26,724 bases of DNA, taken from the NCBI GenBank assembly GCA_001510575.1, contig LNGK01000011.1, forward strand, positions 967,010 through 993,733, given 5' to 3'. This DNA comes from Knoxdaviesia capensis (Eukaryota > Ascomycota > Sordariomycetes > Microascales > Gondwanamycetaceae). The position numbers were made by a program, and so were the translations under genes. Numbering within the stretch: the stretch's first letter is position 1; every line of letters begins with the position of its first letter. The notes under the pieces are model-generated. The model was not told where the DNA came from, ran no database searches, and worked only from the letters and a program-made list of their open reading frames with translations. This document shows positions 11,404 through 21,676 of this stretch, piece after piece.

Positions 11404-11696
11404 ACTTTCGTATCTGTTGACACTGTGGGTAGAGGCTTTGTTCTGGCTCTAGATGATCTCACTAATCATAAAGCACCAGCTTCACCGAGTCCTCTAGCTA
11501 TGTGTCGTCCCTTGGAATGTGCCTGAAATTTGAGCCGATTCGTGCCGTAGTTTCACTTGAGGCCTTCCTTGGATGCTTGGTCTAGTTCCTTCTTATGTTG
11601 GTTCTGACTGGATGGGCTCTGTGACTAACTGGCCGACGGCCAGACTGCATAGTAGCATCAGGAGATAAAATCTCTTCCTGGTCTTCTAGGTCAATG
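11404..11696 (+). repeat. First (least mutated) copy of the 400-bp tandem unit
   Basis: This shares the core TGATCTCACTAATCATAAAGC, then CCGAGTCCTCTAG, then GAGCCGATTCGTGCCGTAG with the copies starting near 13058, 13458 and 13852. It is the least RIP-changed copy, with for example CACCAGCTTCACCGAG where later copies have CGCTAGCTTTACCGAG. It ends where the 69/72-bp minisatellite starts. The stretch 11232-11403, between the transposon and this copy, has no feature I recognise. Confidence 0.88.
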
Positions 11697-13040
11697 AGGC
11701 GGCTGGCTTGGGTAACCAGTTGTCAATGACTGCGAGACATCTGGCTTGGGCAACCAGAAGTTACCTGTAGATGGCTGGCTTAGCTAACCAGTTATCAATG
11801 ATCAACACTCCTGGCTTGGGCAACCAGGAGTACCTGTAGATGGCTGGCTTGGGTAACCAGTTGTCGATAATCAAAACTCCTGGCTTGGGCAACCAGGAGT
11901 ACCTATAGACGGCTGGCTTGGGTAACCAGTTGTCAATGACTGCGAGACATCTGGCTTGAGCAACTAGAAGTTACCTGTAGATGGCTGGCTTGGGTAACTA
12001 GTTATTAATGATCAACACTCCTGGCTTGGGTAACCAGGAGTACCTGTAGACGGCTGGCTTGGGTAACCCTAAGTTAATGATTAATACTCCTGGCTTGGGC
12101 AACTAGAAGTTACCTGTAGATGGCTGGCGTAGGTAACTAGTTATTAATGATCAACACTCCTGGCTTGGGCAACCACGAGTACCTATAGATGGCTGGCTTG
12201 GGTAACTAGTTGTTAATGACTGCGAGACATCTGGCTTGGGTAACTAGAAGTTACCTGTAGATGGCTGGCTTAGGTAACTAGTTTTCAATGATCAACACTC
12301 CTGGCTTAGGCAACCAGGAGTACCTATAGATGGCTGGCTTGGGTAACTAGTTATTAATGATCAACACTCCTGGCTTGGGGAACTAGGAGTACCTGTAGAC
12401 GGCTGGCTTGGGTAACTAGTTGTTAATGACTGCGAGATATCTGGCTTGAGCAACTAGAAGTTACCTGTAGATGGCTGGCTTGGGTAACTAGTTATCAATG
12501 ATCAACACTCCTGGCTTGGGTAACTAGAAGTTACCTGTAGATGGCTGGCTTAGGTAACCAGTTTTCAATGATCAACACTCCTGGCTTAGGCAACTAGGAG
12601 TACCTATAGATGGCTGGCTTGGGTAACTAGTTGTCAATGATTAACACTCCTGGCTTGGGGAACCAGGAGTACCTGTAGACGGCTGGCTTGGGTAACCAGT
12701 TGTTAATGACTGCGAGACATCTGGCTTGAGTAACTAGGAGTACCTATAGATGGCTGGCTTGGGTAACCAGTTGTCAATGATCAACACTCCTGGCTTGGGC
12801 AACCAGGAGTACCTATAGACGGCTGGCTTGGGTAACCAGTTGTCAATGACTGCGAGACATCTGGCTTGAGCAACCAGAAGTTACCTGTAGATGGCTGGCT
12901 TGGGTAACTAGTTGTCAATGATCAACACTCCTGGCTCAGGCAACCAGGAGTACCTATAGATGGCTGGCTTGGGTAACCAGTTGTCAATGATCAACACTCC
13001 TGGCTTGGGCAACCAGGAGTACCTGTAGATGGCTGACTTG
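11697..13040 (+). repeat. 69/72-bp minisatellite (about 19 units)
   Basis: Tandem units begin GGCTGGCTTGGGTAACCAGTT and contain two half-repeats, each with CTGGCTTGGGNAACCAG. The 69-bp form has AATGATCAACACTC in the centre; the 72-bp form has AATGACTGCGAGACAT. The two forms alternate irregularly. CTGG...CCAG in each half can pair. C-to-T variants (CCAG to CTAG) are scattered among units, which suggests mild mutation followed by spreading of variant units within the array. Confidence 0.95.
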
Positions 13041-13057
13041 TGTACATAGCTGTCGTT

Positions 13058-14212
13058 GAACTTGGACTTCCTACCTTAGGCTGTCCGACCTATTGAGACT
13101 TCGTCCTATCGTTATCTCATATTTGGAATAAACTTTCGTTTCTATTGATAGTATGGGTAGAGGATTTATTCTAGCTCTAGATGATCTCACTAATCATAAA
13201 GCACCAGCTTCACGGAGTCCTCTAGCTATGTGTCGTCCCTTAGAATGTACCTGAAATTTGAGCCGATTCGTGCCGTAGTTTCACTTAAGGCCTTCCTTAG
13301 ATGCTTGGTCTAGTTCCTTATTATCTTGGTTCTGACTGGATGGGCTCTGTGACTAACTAGCCGCCGGCCAGACTACATACAGTAGCATTAGGAGACAAAA
13401 TCTCCTCCTGGTCTACCAGGTCAATGAGACGGCTGGCTTAGGTACCTAGCTATCGTTAAAATTGGACTTCCTACTTCAGGCTATCCGACCTACTAGGACT
13501 TCGTCCTATCGTTATCTTATATTCGGAATAAACTTTCGTTTTCTTAATACTATAAATAGGGGCTTTATTCTGGTTCTATATGATCTTACTAATCATAAAG
13601 CGCTAGCTTTACCGAGTCCTCTAGATATGTATCGCCCCTTAGAATATGCCTAAAATATAAGCCGATTCGTGCCGTAGTTTATTTAGGCCTTCCTTAGATG
13701 CTTAGTCTAGTTCCTTCTCTTAGTTCTAACTAGATAGGCTCTATAACTAACTAGCTACCGGCTAGACTATATATAGTAGCATTAGGAGACAAAATCTCCT
13801 CCTGGTCTACCAGGTTAATAAGACGGCTAGCTTAGGTACCTAGCTGTCGTTGAAATTGGACTTCCTACTTTAGGCTGTCCGACCTACTGGGACTTCGTCC
13901 TATCGTTATCTTATATTCGGAATAAACTTTCGTTTTCTTAATACTATAAATAGGGGCTTTATTCTAGTTCTATATGATCTCACTAATCATAAAGCGCTAG
14001 CTTTACCGAGTCCTCTAGATATGTGTCGCCCCTTAGAATATGCCTGAAATATGAGCCGATTCGTGCCGTAGTTTATTTAGGTATTCCTTAGATACTTGGT
14101 CTAGTTCCTTCTCTTAGTTCTAACTGGATGGGCTCTATGACTAACTAGCCGCCGGCTAGACTATATATAGTAGCATTAGGAGATAAAATCTCCTCCTGGT
14201 CTACTAGGTCTA
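13058..14212 (+). repeat. Three further tandem copies of the 400-bp unit
   Basis: Copies start near 13058, 13458 and 13852, giving periods of 400 and 394 bp. Each contains the GACTTCGTCCTATCGTTATC block, the ATCATAAAGC block and GAGCCGATTCGTGCCGTAG or its RIP variant, and ends with AAAATCTCCTCCTGGTCTAC. RIP-type changes are mild in the first of these and heavy in the last two. The 63-codon open frame at 13462-13653 is a chance frame within a unit. Confidence 0.94.
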
Positions 14213-14256
14213 CTTAGGGCTCTTATACTCCGGAAATAATAGAGGGGGAAAGCGGA

Positions 14257-14323
14257 ATTATTATACTTAGGGTTACTCTTCCTAAGATATGATTCTTAGG
14301 GAGTAACCTATAGTGTATAATAA
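14257..14323. repeat. Imperfect palindrome of about 67 bp
   Basis: ATTATTATAC...GGGTTACTC pairs with GAGTAACC...GTATAATAAC. An inner stem TTCCTAAG / CTTAGGGA surrounds a short ATATGATT loop. It lies just after the last 400-bp unit. It could be a tiny foldback element or a replication or recombination hairpin; no function is shown. Confidence 0.75.
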
Positions 14324-14498
14324 CGGCGAACTCAGTTATTCATCCATCATACCGGCTTAATAGTAAACGTACACTCTTTCTAACTATATGCTATATTATA
14401 AAGCGACGTGAGAGGGAGTGAGTAAGCTGTCACCTAGGTTCTAGATATCTCATTAACATTGCTCTGAATGCTAATGGCTAACCCCGGCGAACGATAGT

Positions 14499-14515
14499 TA
14501 CCTGGTTGATTCTGC
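14499..14515 (+). other. 17-nt match to the 5' end of fungal 18S rRNA
   Basis: TACCTGGTTGATTCTGC is identical to the start of ascomycete 18S rRNA as I know it. The next eight bases differ from the rRNA only by transitions (TGGTGGCT against CAGTAGTC), and similarity then stops. It sits in a small patch with little RIP-type change. It could be a short rDNA-derived fragment or chance. It is not an rRNA gene. Confidence 0.35.
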
Positions 14516-14779
14516 TGGTGGCTCAATACTACTGGGTTGGGTAGTTGGCAACTTACCTATATTGTATTGGAAAGGTCTACACACTTTAGTACTCACTCTC
14601 CCGCCTAAGGAAGTATAGTAACTTAAAGAGAATTAGGCATCTAGATCTGCCCCATCTATATTTAAAAGAACTTTTCAGATATAAGGCTATAGCCGATAAG
14701 ATATTAGGGTTACCTATACCTAGCCTCTTATCGCTGTATAGGTTAACGAATATAGTAGCATTTACTGTTCTTACCTAGA

Positions 14780-15700
14780 GGTGACGATTAAGATAAAATA
14801 AGATCGTAGACCTAATGATGACATTTAATACCTATCTAAAGGCATATCACGATTTATTTCGTTTTATTTTTCCTATCTTAGTGTTTTAGTTTTTCCGTTT
14901 TTTTAGTAAAATCTTAGACCTAATGATGAAATTTGGTACCTATCTGAAGGCTTAACACGATTTACCTCGTTTTTGTTTTTATGTTTCAGTTTTCTAGTTT
15001 TTTAATTTTTTTTAGTTTTCTAGTTTTTCAGCATTTTAGCATTTTAGCATTTCAGCATTTTAGCATTTTAGTTTTTCAGTTCTTTAGTTTTTCAGTTTTC
15101 TAGCATTTTAGTTTTCTAGTTTTCCAGCTTTCCATTTTTCTAGTTTTTTAGCATTTTAGCATTTCATTTACTTAGCATTCCATATTTATAATTTTCTAGA
15201 TTTAGATTTCCAGATTTCTAGATTTCCAGCTACTTCGGGTTTTTAGCTTTTCAGTTTTTGGGTTGTTAAATAAACCGAAATTACACGTATGTTGATAATG
15301 ATATTTGAAGGCTTAATACGATTTACCTCGTTTTTGTTTTTATGTTTTAGTTTTTTAGTTTTTCAGTTTTTTAGTTTTTTAGTTTTTTAGTTTTTTAGTT
15401 TTTCAGTTTTTTAGTTTTTTAGTTTTTTAGTTTTTTAGTTTTTCAGTTTTTTAGTTTTTTAGTTTTTCAGTTTTTCAGTTTTCCAGTTTTTCAGCATTTT
15501 AGCATTTCATTTACTTAGCATTCCATATTTATAATTTTCTAGATTTCCAGGTTTCCAGATTTCCAGCTACTTCGGGTTTTCAGCTTTTCAGTTTTTAGGT
15601 TTTTAAGTAAACCGAAATTATAGGTATATTAATAATAATATCTAAAGGCTTAACTTAATTTAGTTTATCTTAGGCCTTATGATGATATTAATCTTAGGAC
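14780..15700. repeat. T-rich duplicated block with TTTTTTAG/TTTTTCAG microsatellites
   Basis: Words GAAGGCTTAA, CACGATTTACCTCG or CGATTTACCTCG, and GTTTTTATGTTT recur near 14946 and 15307, with a degraded third near 15644, so two tandem units of about 361 and 337 bp are present. Each unit contains runs of TTTTTTAG or TTTTTCAG (best at 15345-15480), then CATTTCATTTACTTAGCATT, then CCAGCTACTTCGGGTTTT and AAACCGAAATTA. A related ACCTAATGATGA segment appears at about 14808 and 14917. No coding frame is seen here or in 15700-15929. Confidence 0.88.
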
Positions 15701-15929
15701 GATATCTAAATTTATATCAACATAATTAATCCTAAATATTACACGTTATACTATCTAATATACTCTCTAAATTAGGCCTAACGCTTAAAATATTTATTAC
15801 GATATTAGGTCTTACCTCTATCTTCTTCTAGAAAATACCCCTAAGAAATACACGAGATACCCGAGAAATACACACATTAATAAACATAAATCCTACTCTA
15901 ATAACGAACACGAACTTAATACACTCCTA

Positions 15930-18710
15930 TCACATAACGATACTAGTATAAAACGCGAACACCATCTTAAGCCCAATCGTGCACTCCTACCCAGCCCACC
16001 TAGCCTTTCTACCTAGAAACTAAGCCATAGCCTAAAGATCGCTTAGCCTATCCTCCGTAGCATCAGGCTCGACTTCCCCCAAAGCACCCCATAAGCTCTA
16101 AAAAATACCCGAGAACCTATCTACATTAAGTAATTAAGCGACTATTATTAACCGCTAGAAGAGCTTATTCCCGTATATATAATTAGCTCCACGAGATTAC
16201 CACCGATTACATAGAGCTAATAGAAGCCTACATACATAGTAAGCACTATAATCTTATATTACTACGAAAGTACTACGTATTCGGCCCAGCGCCCGGGATA
16301 CCTAGTCGACTAGCCGGATGATATCTCGGTAACTCGCATGTTCATAGATAGGATTACTTAACGGAATCCCTAGGCTAAGACAAACCACATAGGACTCGCG
16401 CCACCGGGTAAAGATTAGTTTCAACTAAAGCCATCTTTCTCTATCGTCGATATCGCCGATAGACTCTATCATAGAAGGCCCGGAATGCTTACCAAGAGTA
16501 GATGCATGCCGGGCTACCACCTCTATACCGTCGAGCCCAGCTAGCAGGTCCTATCTACCAACCATATTAGCAAGTACTTCGGGCCGGTCTTAGCTTTCCT
16601 ATAGCTTCCGGCGGGGTTTACGGACTAACGGATATTTTCGGGTTAGTAGGATCGGTGCCCCTAGGCTCGCCGCCGAGGCCGAGGTCGACTTTAGCTTTTT
16701 ATCGCCTATATATATGTTATCAACTATGTTAATCTCCGCTAAAAGGTCTAACTATAGCCGAGTCTTACCCTCACAAATATCATAGCTTTCATCCCTAAGG
16801 GAATATACGATATCGGTTTAGTCTATCTCGAAATTAATAATACGCCGTCGGCACCCCTACGTATTTATTAGTCGCTTCATCGGGGCGGTCACACCGCCAT
16901 ACCGTAAAATAAGCGCTAGCAACATGATAGACAAACTAGGGGAACCATCGCGCCCCGCCCGCCCCGATTCTTGCATAAACTCCCGGATTATCTTCGGGTA
17001 GCTAATATAGACCACCAACCGTACGTCAGGCACATCAATACCAACACCTAGGGCATAAGTAGCAACGATAACCCCTACCCGGGACGTTCGCTATTCGTCC
17101 AATAAGACAGCTTTCTACTTAGTGCTCCCCACGTCGCCGTGGAAGCAAGGATAAGCTAGTATCCGGGTAATCTCTATTATATCAGACACTATACCGTAAT
17201 ACACGATCGTTCTTACAGGACCGCCGAGGGCTTCCTATACCCGGGCTAGTACCATCTTAACGATTAGCCCACTATCGCCTCTTAAGCCACCCTAGATAAC
17301 ACGATAGGAGATATTAGGCCGAGAAGTGCGTACTACAAAGGTTGAAAACGTGATGGGTACGCCTAGGCGAACCTTTAACTCTTCACGGTCCTACGCAGAT
17401 AAAGTTACGCTATGTAAGGAGATCTATACTCATAAGGAGTATAGGAGCTCACCTAAAGATAGAAGATCTTACCGAAATAAGGAGTTGGCGTCGAGTAAGC
17501 AATGGCATTCGTTAAAGGCGATACGTCTGAGGTAACCGCCCGATTAGAGCTAGGTAAGGAAGGCCCGAAACCGCGACATCAGAGCTATCTCAGGGGTCAC
17601 GAAGATCAGACCCCTCTTTACCGTGCAAACTTCCTTATTCTAAAAGCACACTATAGGAATACGCAGATCGCTATAGCGTCTCAGCATATCCGCCTAGAGT
17701 GCCACATACGGGCAAACGATAATAGTACAGTACTAGTTCCGTTCGATAAACGCCGGAAGAAAGAATAATAGAGACTTTCCCGAGCCCGTCCCCGCGATCT
17801 ATAAGATATTATCGTTACTAAATAGTATCCGCCTCAATACCGCTTGCTGCCCAGGACGAAACTACGCCTAGGGATCCCCCAACATTATTTACAGTTCCCC
17901 TAGTAACTAGGAGGTGTTTATTTCGGTTATGACCATATCCGGTCCGCTTATATCGGTAGACCCGGTTAGATCAATCACGTTACCCGTCGACGACCGGGGT
18001 AACACTTATATGTGGCTTACGTTGTTATAGAGATTAATGAATTCGGTTAGTGCCGAGACTAAGTTAGCCTTGGCTTTGGCCGCACTACTAACATAGATAC
18101 ACTCTACTATGGCCCCTATATCCGATATTATCCGGTTCTAGGTTACTCTGGGACGGATCGTTATCTGCGGCGGTGATAAATAAACTGCTATCGTTATTCT
18201 AGGTGTGTCCGTGGTATTACTAACAATAGACGCAGGACGAATCGTGGTCTACGGCGGTGATAGATGAACTGCTATCGTTGTTCTAGGTATGTTCGTGGTA
18301 TCACTAATCCTATTATAGCAGAATCTTAATATGTCCCAGTTATCCCCATTACTATCATCTTCGTTTATCACGAAGGGTTCCCTACTACTACTATCAGATT
18401 AGCCTAGGAGAACGGTCTCGATAACCGTAGTATTAGACTACCTCGGGACTATAGGTAGCTAGCAATATCTAACTACGGAGAAAGTCTACCCGGGGGTCTA
18501 GTACATAGTTAGGCGGACTAGCGGGCTAGCTGGCTGGCACTGATTCGAGCTAGTAATAGAAAGCTCTCCCTAGGGGTCTCCTGCTTGAGATTATTACACG
18601 TCGTGGGGGCGGACCAGCGGCTCCTCGGTTAACTGGCGACGAAGTGCGATGGGCGGACGGGTAGTACTCGTGGCCGATACTGTAGATGATACCGAGAATG
18701 AAGTTAGCAT
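15930..18710 (-). pseudogene. Telomere-linked RecQ-type helicase pseudogene
   Basis: On the minus strand one frame of about 927 codons runs from a provisional ATG at 18710 to TGA at 15930 with stops but no frameshift. RecQ signatures are explicit. FRPGQQAVLRRIL (Q-motif start, 17847-17861) is followed by AGTGSGKSLLFFLPAF (Walker A, 17772-17792), VCPYVAL, FVTPEIALMSRF, and FNECHCLLDANS (17502-17513, where DECH has become NECH by a TpG-to-TpA change). Next come RTSRPNISYRV, FHGDVGSTK, VATYALGVGIDVPDVR (17034-17063) and QESGRAGRDG (16944-16973). About 14 stops fall in this 306-codon core. Downstream are a Cys segment (GCRRR...YDICE), YYVCRLLLALCNRW and FLGRKARWAG, matching the family C-terminus. 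The N-terminal third is Ser/Thr/Pro-rich and contains an in-frame 28-residue repeat. RecQ enzymes are 3'-5' DNA helicases. TLH copies in other fungi lie next to telomeres. This copy is inactivated by RIP. The N-terminus is uncertain. Confidence 0.95.
18151..18318 (-). repeat. Two 84-bp in-frame repeats in the helicase N-terminal region
   Basis: Two copies offset by 84 bp (GGACGGATCGT at 18151, GGACGAATCGT at 18235) encode on the minus strand near-identical 28-residue blocks with the cores TIAVHLSPP and TIAVYLSPP, flanked by SDTTN and SNTTD. The period is a multiple of 3 and the frame agrees with the helicase, which supports this region having been coding. Confidence 0.85.
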
Positions 18711-18722
18711 GCATCAAAATAA

Positions 18723-19440
18723 AACCCATCACTGGTATTACTTCCTATACCCCAAAATAAAACCTATCACTAGTATTACTTCCTATACCTATCACTAGTA
18801 TTACTTATAGGAAAACTCTCTGATGCCGACTGCCGGGCTTTCGGTTAGCTAGCGGCGAACGGTTATGGGGAGACGGGAAGTGTCTAGTTTTCTCGCCTTA
18901 GTTGCTCTCCCGATAGCCGCCGGTCTCTTATCTGGTCGACGGCGGACGGTGATAGGCGGATAGGAAGGGTCCCGAGTCCTGATCAAACTAACTACCGTGG
19001 GGCTATTAGCTGCCAGGCGAGGGGTCTGCTCGCGTTAGGCCGGGAGGGGGGTATTCGTAGCCGACGCTATAGATAATACCGGGAATAAAGTTAGTATGTA
19101 TCAAAACAAAACCTATTACTAGTATTACTTACAGGAAAACTCTCTAATGCCGACTACCGGGCTTTCGGTTAGCTAGCGGCGAACGGTTATAGGGAGACGG
19201 GAAGTATCTAGTTTTCTCGCCTTAGTTGCTCTCCCGATAGCCGCCGGTCTCTTATCTAGTTAACGGCGGACGGTGATAGGAGGACGGGAAGGGTCCCGAG
19301 TCCTGATCAAACTAACTGCCGTGGGGGCTGCCTGGCCCTCGGTCTGCTCGCGTTAGGCCGGGAGGGGGGTATTCGTGGCCGACATTACGGTTGGCTAGCA
19401 GCGAATAGTGATAAGATGACGGGCACCTGTGGTAAGCGAT
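18723..19440. repeat. 324-bp tandem duplication preceded by three short ATCACTAGTATTACTT repeats
   Basis: From 18723 to 18805 the word ATCACTAGTATTACTT or its CTGG form occurs three times. Then a unit starting GGAAAACTCTCTGATGCCGAC at about 18810 recurs at about 19134, a period of 324 bp. The second unit is truncated at its right end near 19385. Units contain GAACGGTTATGGGGAGACGG, CTCCCGATAGCCGCCGG and GTCTGCTCGCGTTAGGCC. This region is GC-richer than most of the window. The period is 108 codons and related SNTSD-type words can be read on the minus strand, so it may be an amplified 5' exon or 5' flank of the helicase. This is not proven. Confidence 0.85.
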
Positions 19441-19610
19441 GATGAATCGAGAAGAAGAAGAAGAAGATTAATAACCGACTTAGAAGTAAAGCGACGATGA
19501 GTTAAGAAGAAGAAGAAGATCAAGAAAAGGGGGAAGAAGAAGATCAAGAAAAGGGGAAAAGGTCTTCACTTAATAGAAAGATCGACCGATACCTTATAAA
19601 ATCACCCCCC
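19441..19610. repeat. GAA/AAG purine-rich microsatellite and C run
   Basis: AAGAAGAAGAAGAAG stretches appear at about 19453 and 19505 with GGGGGAAGAAGAAG and GGGGAAAAGG interspersed, followed by a run of ten C at about 19605. No gene is seen. Confidence 0.85.
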
Positions 19611-19624
19611 CCCCTCTCCTCCCT

Positions 19625-19807
19625 GGCCGCTCCAGGAGAACTAGCTACAGCCGACTACTGCCATTAACCTGCATCATTTAAGGAAGGCCGCTCTAGGAGA
19701 ACTAGCTACAGCCGACTACTACCATCAACCTATATCATTTCATAAAGGCCGCTCTAGGAGAACTAGCTATAGCCGACTACTACCATTAACCTATATCATT
19801 TAATAAA
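19625..19807 (+). repeat. Three 61-bp tandem repeats
   Basis: GGCCGCTCCAGGAGAACTAG recurs at 19625, 19686 and 19747 (CTCTAGG in the last two), each followed by CAGCCGACTACT or its RIP variant and CATCATTTAA or CATTTCATAA. The first copy is the least RIP-changed. Confidence 0.93.
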
Positions 19808-19879
19808 GCTATATGATTTATCTATCGTTCCTAACTTAACTCGAGAACTAAAGAAAAAAAAATAACCTTATTAGGAGTA

Positions 19880-20115
19880 AGTATGTAAGTAGGTAAAGGT
19901 AAAGTTTACTACGGGTAAATATAGATTAGGTATATGTATAAGTAGGTAAAAGTAAAGTTTACTACGGGTAAATATAGATTAGGTGTATATGTAAGTAGGT
20001 AAAGGTAAAGTTTACCACGGGTAAATATGGATTAGGTATATGTAAGTAAGTAAAGGTAAAGTTTACTACGGGTAAATATAGGGTAAGGTTTACCACGGGT
20101 AAATATAGATATAAA
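19880..20115 (+). repeat. Tandem repeat of about 52 bp (4.5 copies)
   Basis: GTAAAGTTTACTACGGGTAA recurs with AAAGTTTAC at 19901, 19954, 20007 and 20058 and a partial copy near 20085, joined by TATAGATTAGGTATATGTAAG. GTAAAGTTTAC is itself near-palindromic. Confidence 0.93.
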
Positions 20116-20192
20116 GAATATAAATAAGTAGCTAGCCGAAAAAAATAAAATCTCCTAATTAGGAAATAATCTAGATTTTTAATTATAGCTCG

Positions 20193-20344
20193 TATCTAAA
20201 AGGTATACGTTTTTGCTTATTTTTTAGTGGCGTAAGTCGAATTACTTATTTTTACTATACTAAATAAATAAAATGCCTAAATTTTTCTAGGCATAGACCC
20301 CCCCTAGCGGACTTAGCTCCACCGAACCGTCGGTAGCTTAATAA
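20193..20344 (-). mobile_element. RIP-damaged single terminus of the transposon
   Basis: About 150 bp align with the right terminal repeat at 11060-11231, from CTAAAAGGTATACGTTTTTG through GTCGAATTACTTATTTTTAC to GTCGGTAGCTTAATAAG. Differences are overwhelmingly C-to-T and G-to-A (GGTGGCGTGAG has become AGTGGCGTAAG). No partner arm is visible on the left, so this is a lone end or a decayed copy. Confidence 0.88.
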
Positions 20345-20543
20345 GGGGGAAAAGCAAAAAGAAAACTAGATGGACCCTTACATACTAGATCTAGCTAGCC
20401 CTATAAGGCTAGATAGTGGCGCTATATCTACCTATACCGATATATCCGAAAGTTCTATAATCGTGCTAAGCCGATATACACTATGAAAAGTTACTTAAGG
20501 AATAGTAGATATATTAAAATATTCTATATTAATACTAGAACCA

Positions 20544-21300
20544 CTAGAAGCCTCTAAAAAATCCGTAAAGGATCTTAGCTAGTATAGTAACCTCGTATCT
20601 ATTAATATATATCGCACGCCCTAAGAACCATAGTATAGAGTTATCTATCAAGCCATCCGCTATAGGATACTCTAGTTATCCTAGAGCTTACTACCCTAAC
20701 TAGAAAAGATCATCAAAACGCTATTTATCTATTGCCTACGCTATAATCAACAGACGCTAGAGAAGCTTCTAGTCCTACGAGTAGATACCGCGCTCTTCTC
20801 TTAGGCATAAGGCGTGTGGAAACCCACACGATAGATAGCCACTAGGTGCTAGGTTCAGATATTAGTCCCGAATAGTAGTTACTAAACTTTTAATAGTCTC
20901 TATAATCGGCACCAAGTTATAAAGAATATATAACGCTAACGTAATTGTGTGCCGTATACTAACTATCGTACACGATATGCATCGGCGTTCTAGGACTCGA
21001 AAGACTTTTATGAAATCCTTCTACGCGGCCCGCTACTTACCGGGGGCTACTACCTAGATATCGCTCGTAGGGGACTTAGGGCCACCGGTAGCCTATATTA
21101 AGGGGCTTAAACCTCGGATTCTATCTAGGAGTAGCGGTAGCTAGGTACCTCTATTAAGGGCGACCCGGAATAATACCCGACGTAATAAGCCGAGTTCTAG
21201 CGATGGGATCGTATGTCTAGCATTGCTAATAGGAGATTTAACTGAACTAGACCGTGACGAGGTTAGATTAATAACGTCCGGGCCTTAAGCTAGGGTTAAT
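20544..21300 (-). pseudogene. C-terminal fragment of a third telomere-linked helicase copy
   Basis: On the minus strand one frame reads through stops from about 21300 to the TAG at 20544. It carries the Cys-rich tail of the TLH family: FRVLERRCISCTIVSIRHT, then GYLSCGFPHALC (the first Tyr fits a Cys changed by TGT-to-TAT), then WFLGRAIYINRYEVTILAKI. The equivalents in the copy at 15930-18710 are YYVCRLLLALCNRW and FLGRKARWAG, in the same order and similar spacing. No RecQ core is present. The frame loses sense beyond about 21300-21350, so the fragment is 5'-truncated. Stops fit RIP. The role of this Cys-rich tail is unknown to me; a zinc-binding function is inferred from the paired cysteines. 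Confidence 0.72.
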
Positions 21301-21676
21301 AGGGCTTAAGTTAGATTAGCTAGAAATTATTAGCATTCTTAGGGCTAAGGACATACTGGAATTAGCTATCTAAGTGATTTAGAGAGTATAGGTTAAAAAA
21401 TAGAAATATAAAGAGAATAAGAGGGAAGAGTAGGAGAAGATTTTTTTAAGGTTTTAGTTAAATGATACTTAAGGAAGGTAGTCTTTTATAGGAAGACTTT
21501 TGAGGTTTAGGTTAACGTTATTTAAGGAAGGTACTTATATAGTAACCTAACTTTTATAGAAGGTACTTCTATAGTAACCTAACTTTTCTTTTTCTCTTCT
21601 ATATTTCTTTTCTCTTCTTATATTACTGTTTTTTATTCTATATTTATTTTCTCTTCTTAAGTTACTATTTTTTAAA
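21301..21676. other. AT-rich spacer with short direct repeats
   Basis: This spacer separates the truncated TLH fragment (minus) from the OrsD fragment (plus). It contains two copies of TATAGTAACCTAACTTTT (about 21536 and 21570), two AAGGAAGGTA words and a TTTCTCTTCT-rich stretch. No gene is seen. It could hold the original 5' flank of the OrsD frame. Confidence 0.5.

Noticed and set aside
17326..17768. Two plus-strand open frames of 69 and 88 codons
   Set aside because: They lie antisense to the RecQ core, whose minus-strand reading gives unmistakable helicase motifs.
18550..18732. Minus-strand 60-codon open frame without stops
   Set aside because: It is in a different frame from the helicase reading, which continues across the same bases with in-frame 28-residue repeats nearby.
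20820..20845. Short hairpin CGTGTGG-AAAC-CCACACG as a possible terminator
   Set aside because: It lies inside the readable TLH tail frame over the GFPHA codons, and intrinsic terminators do not apply to fungal genes.
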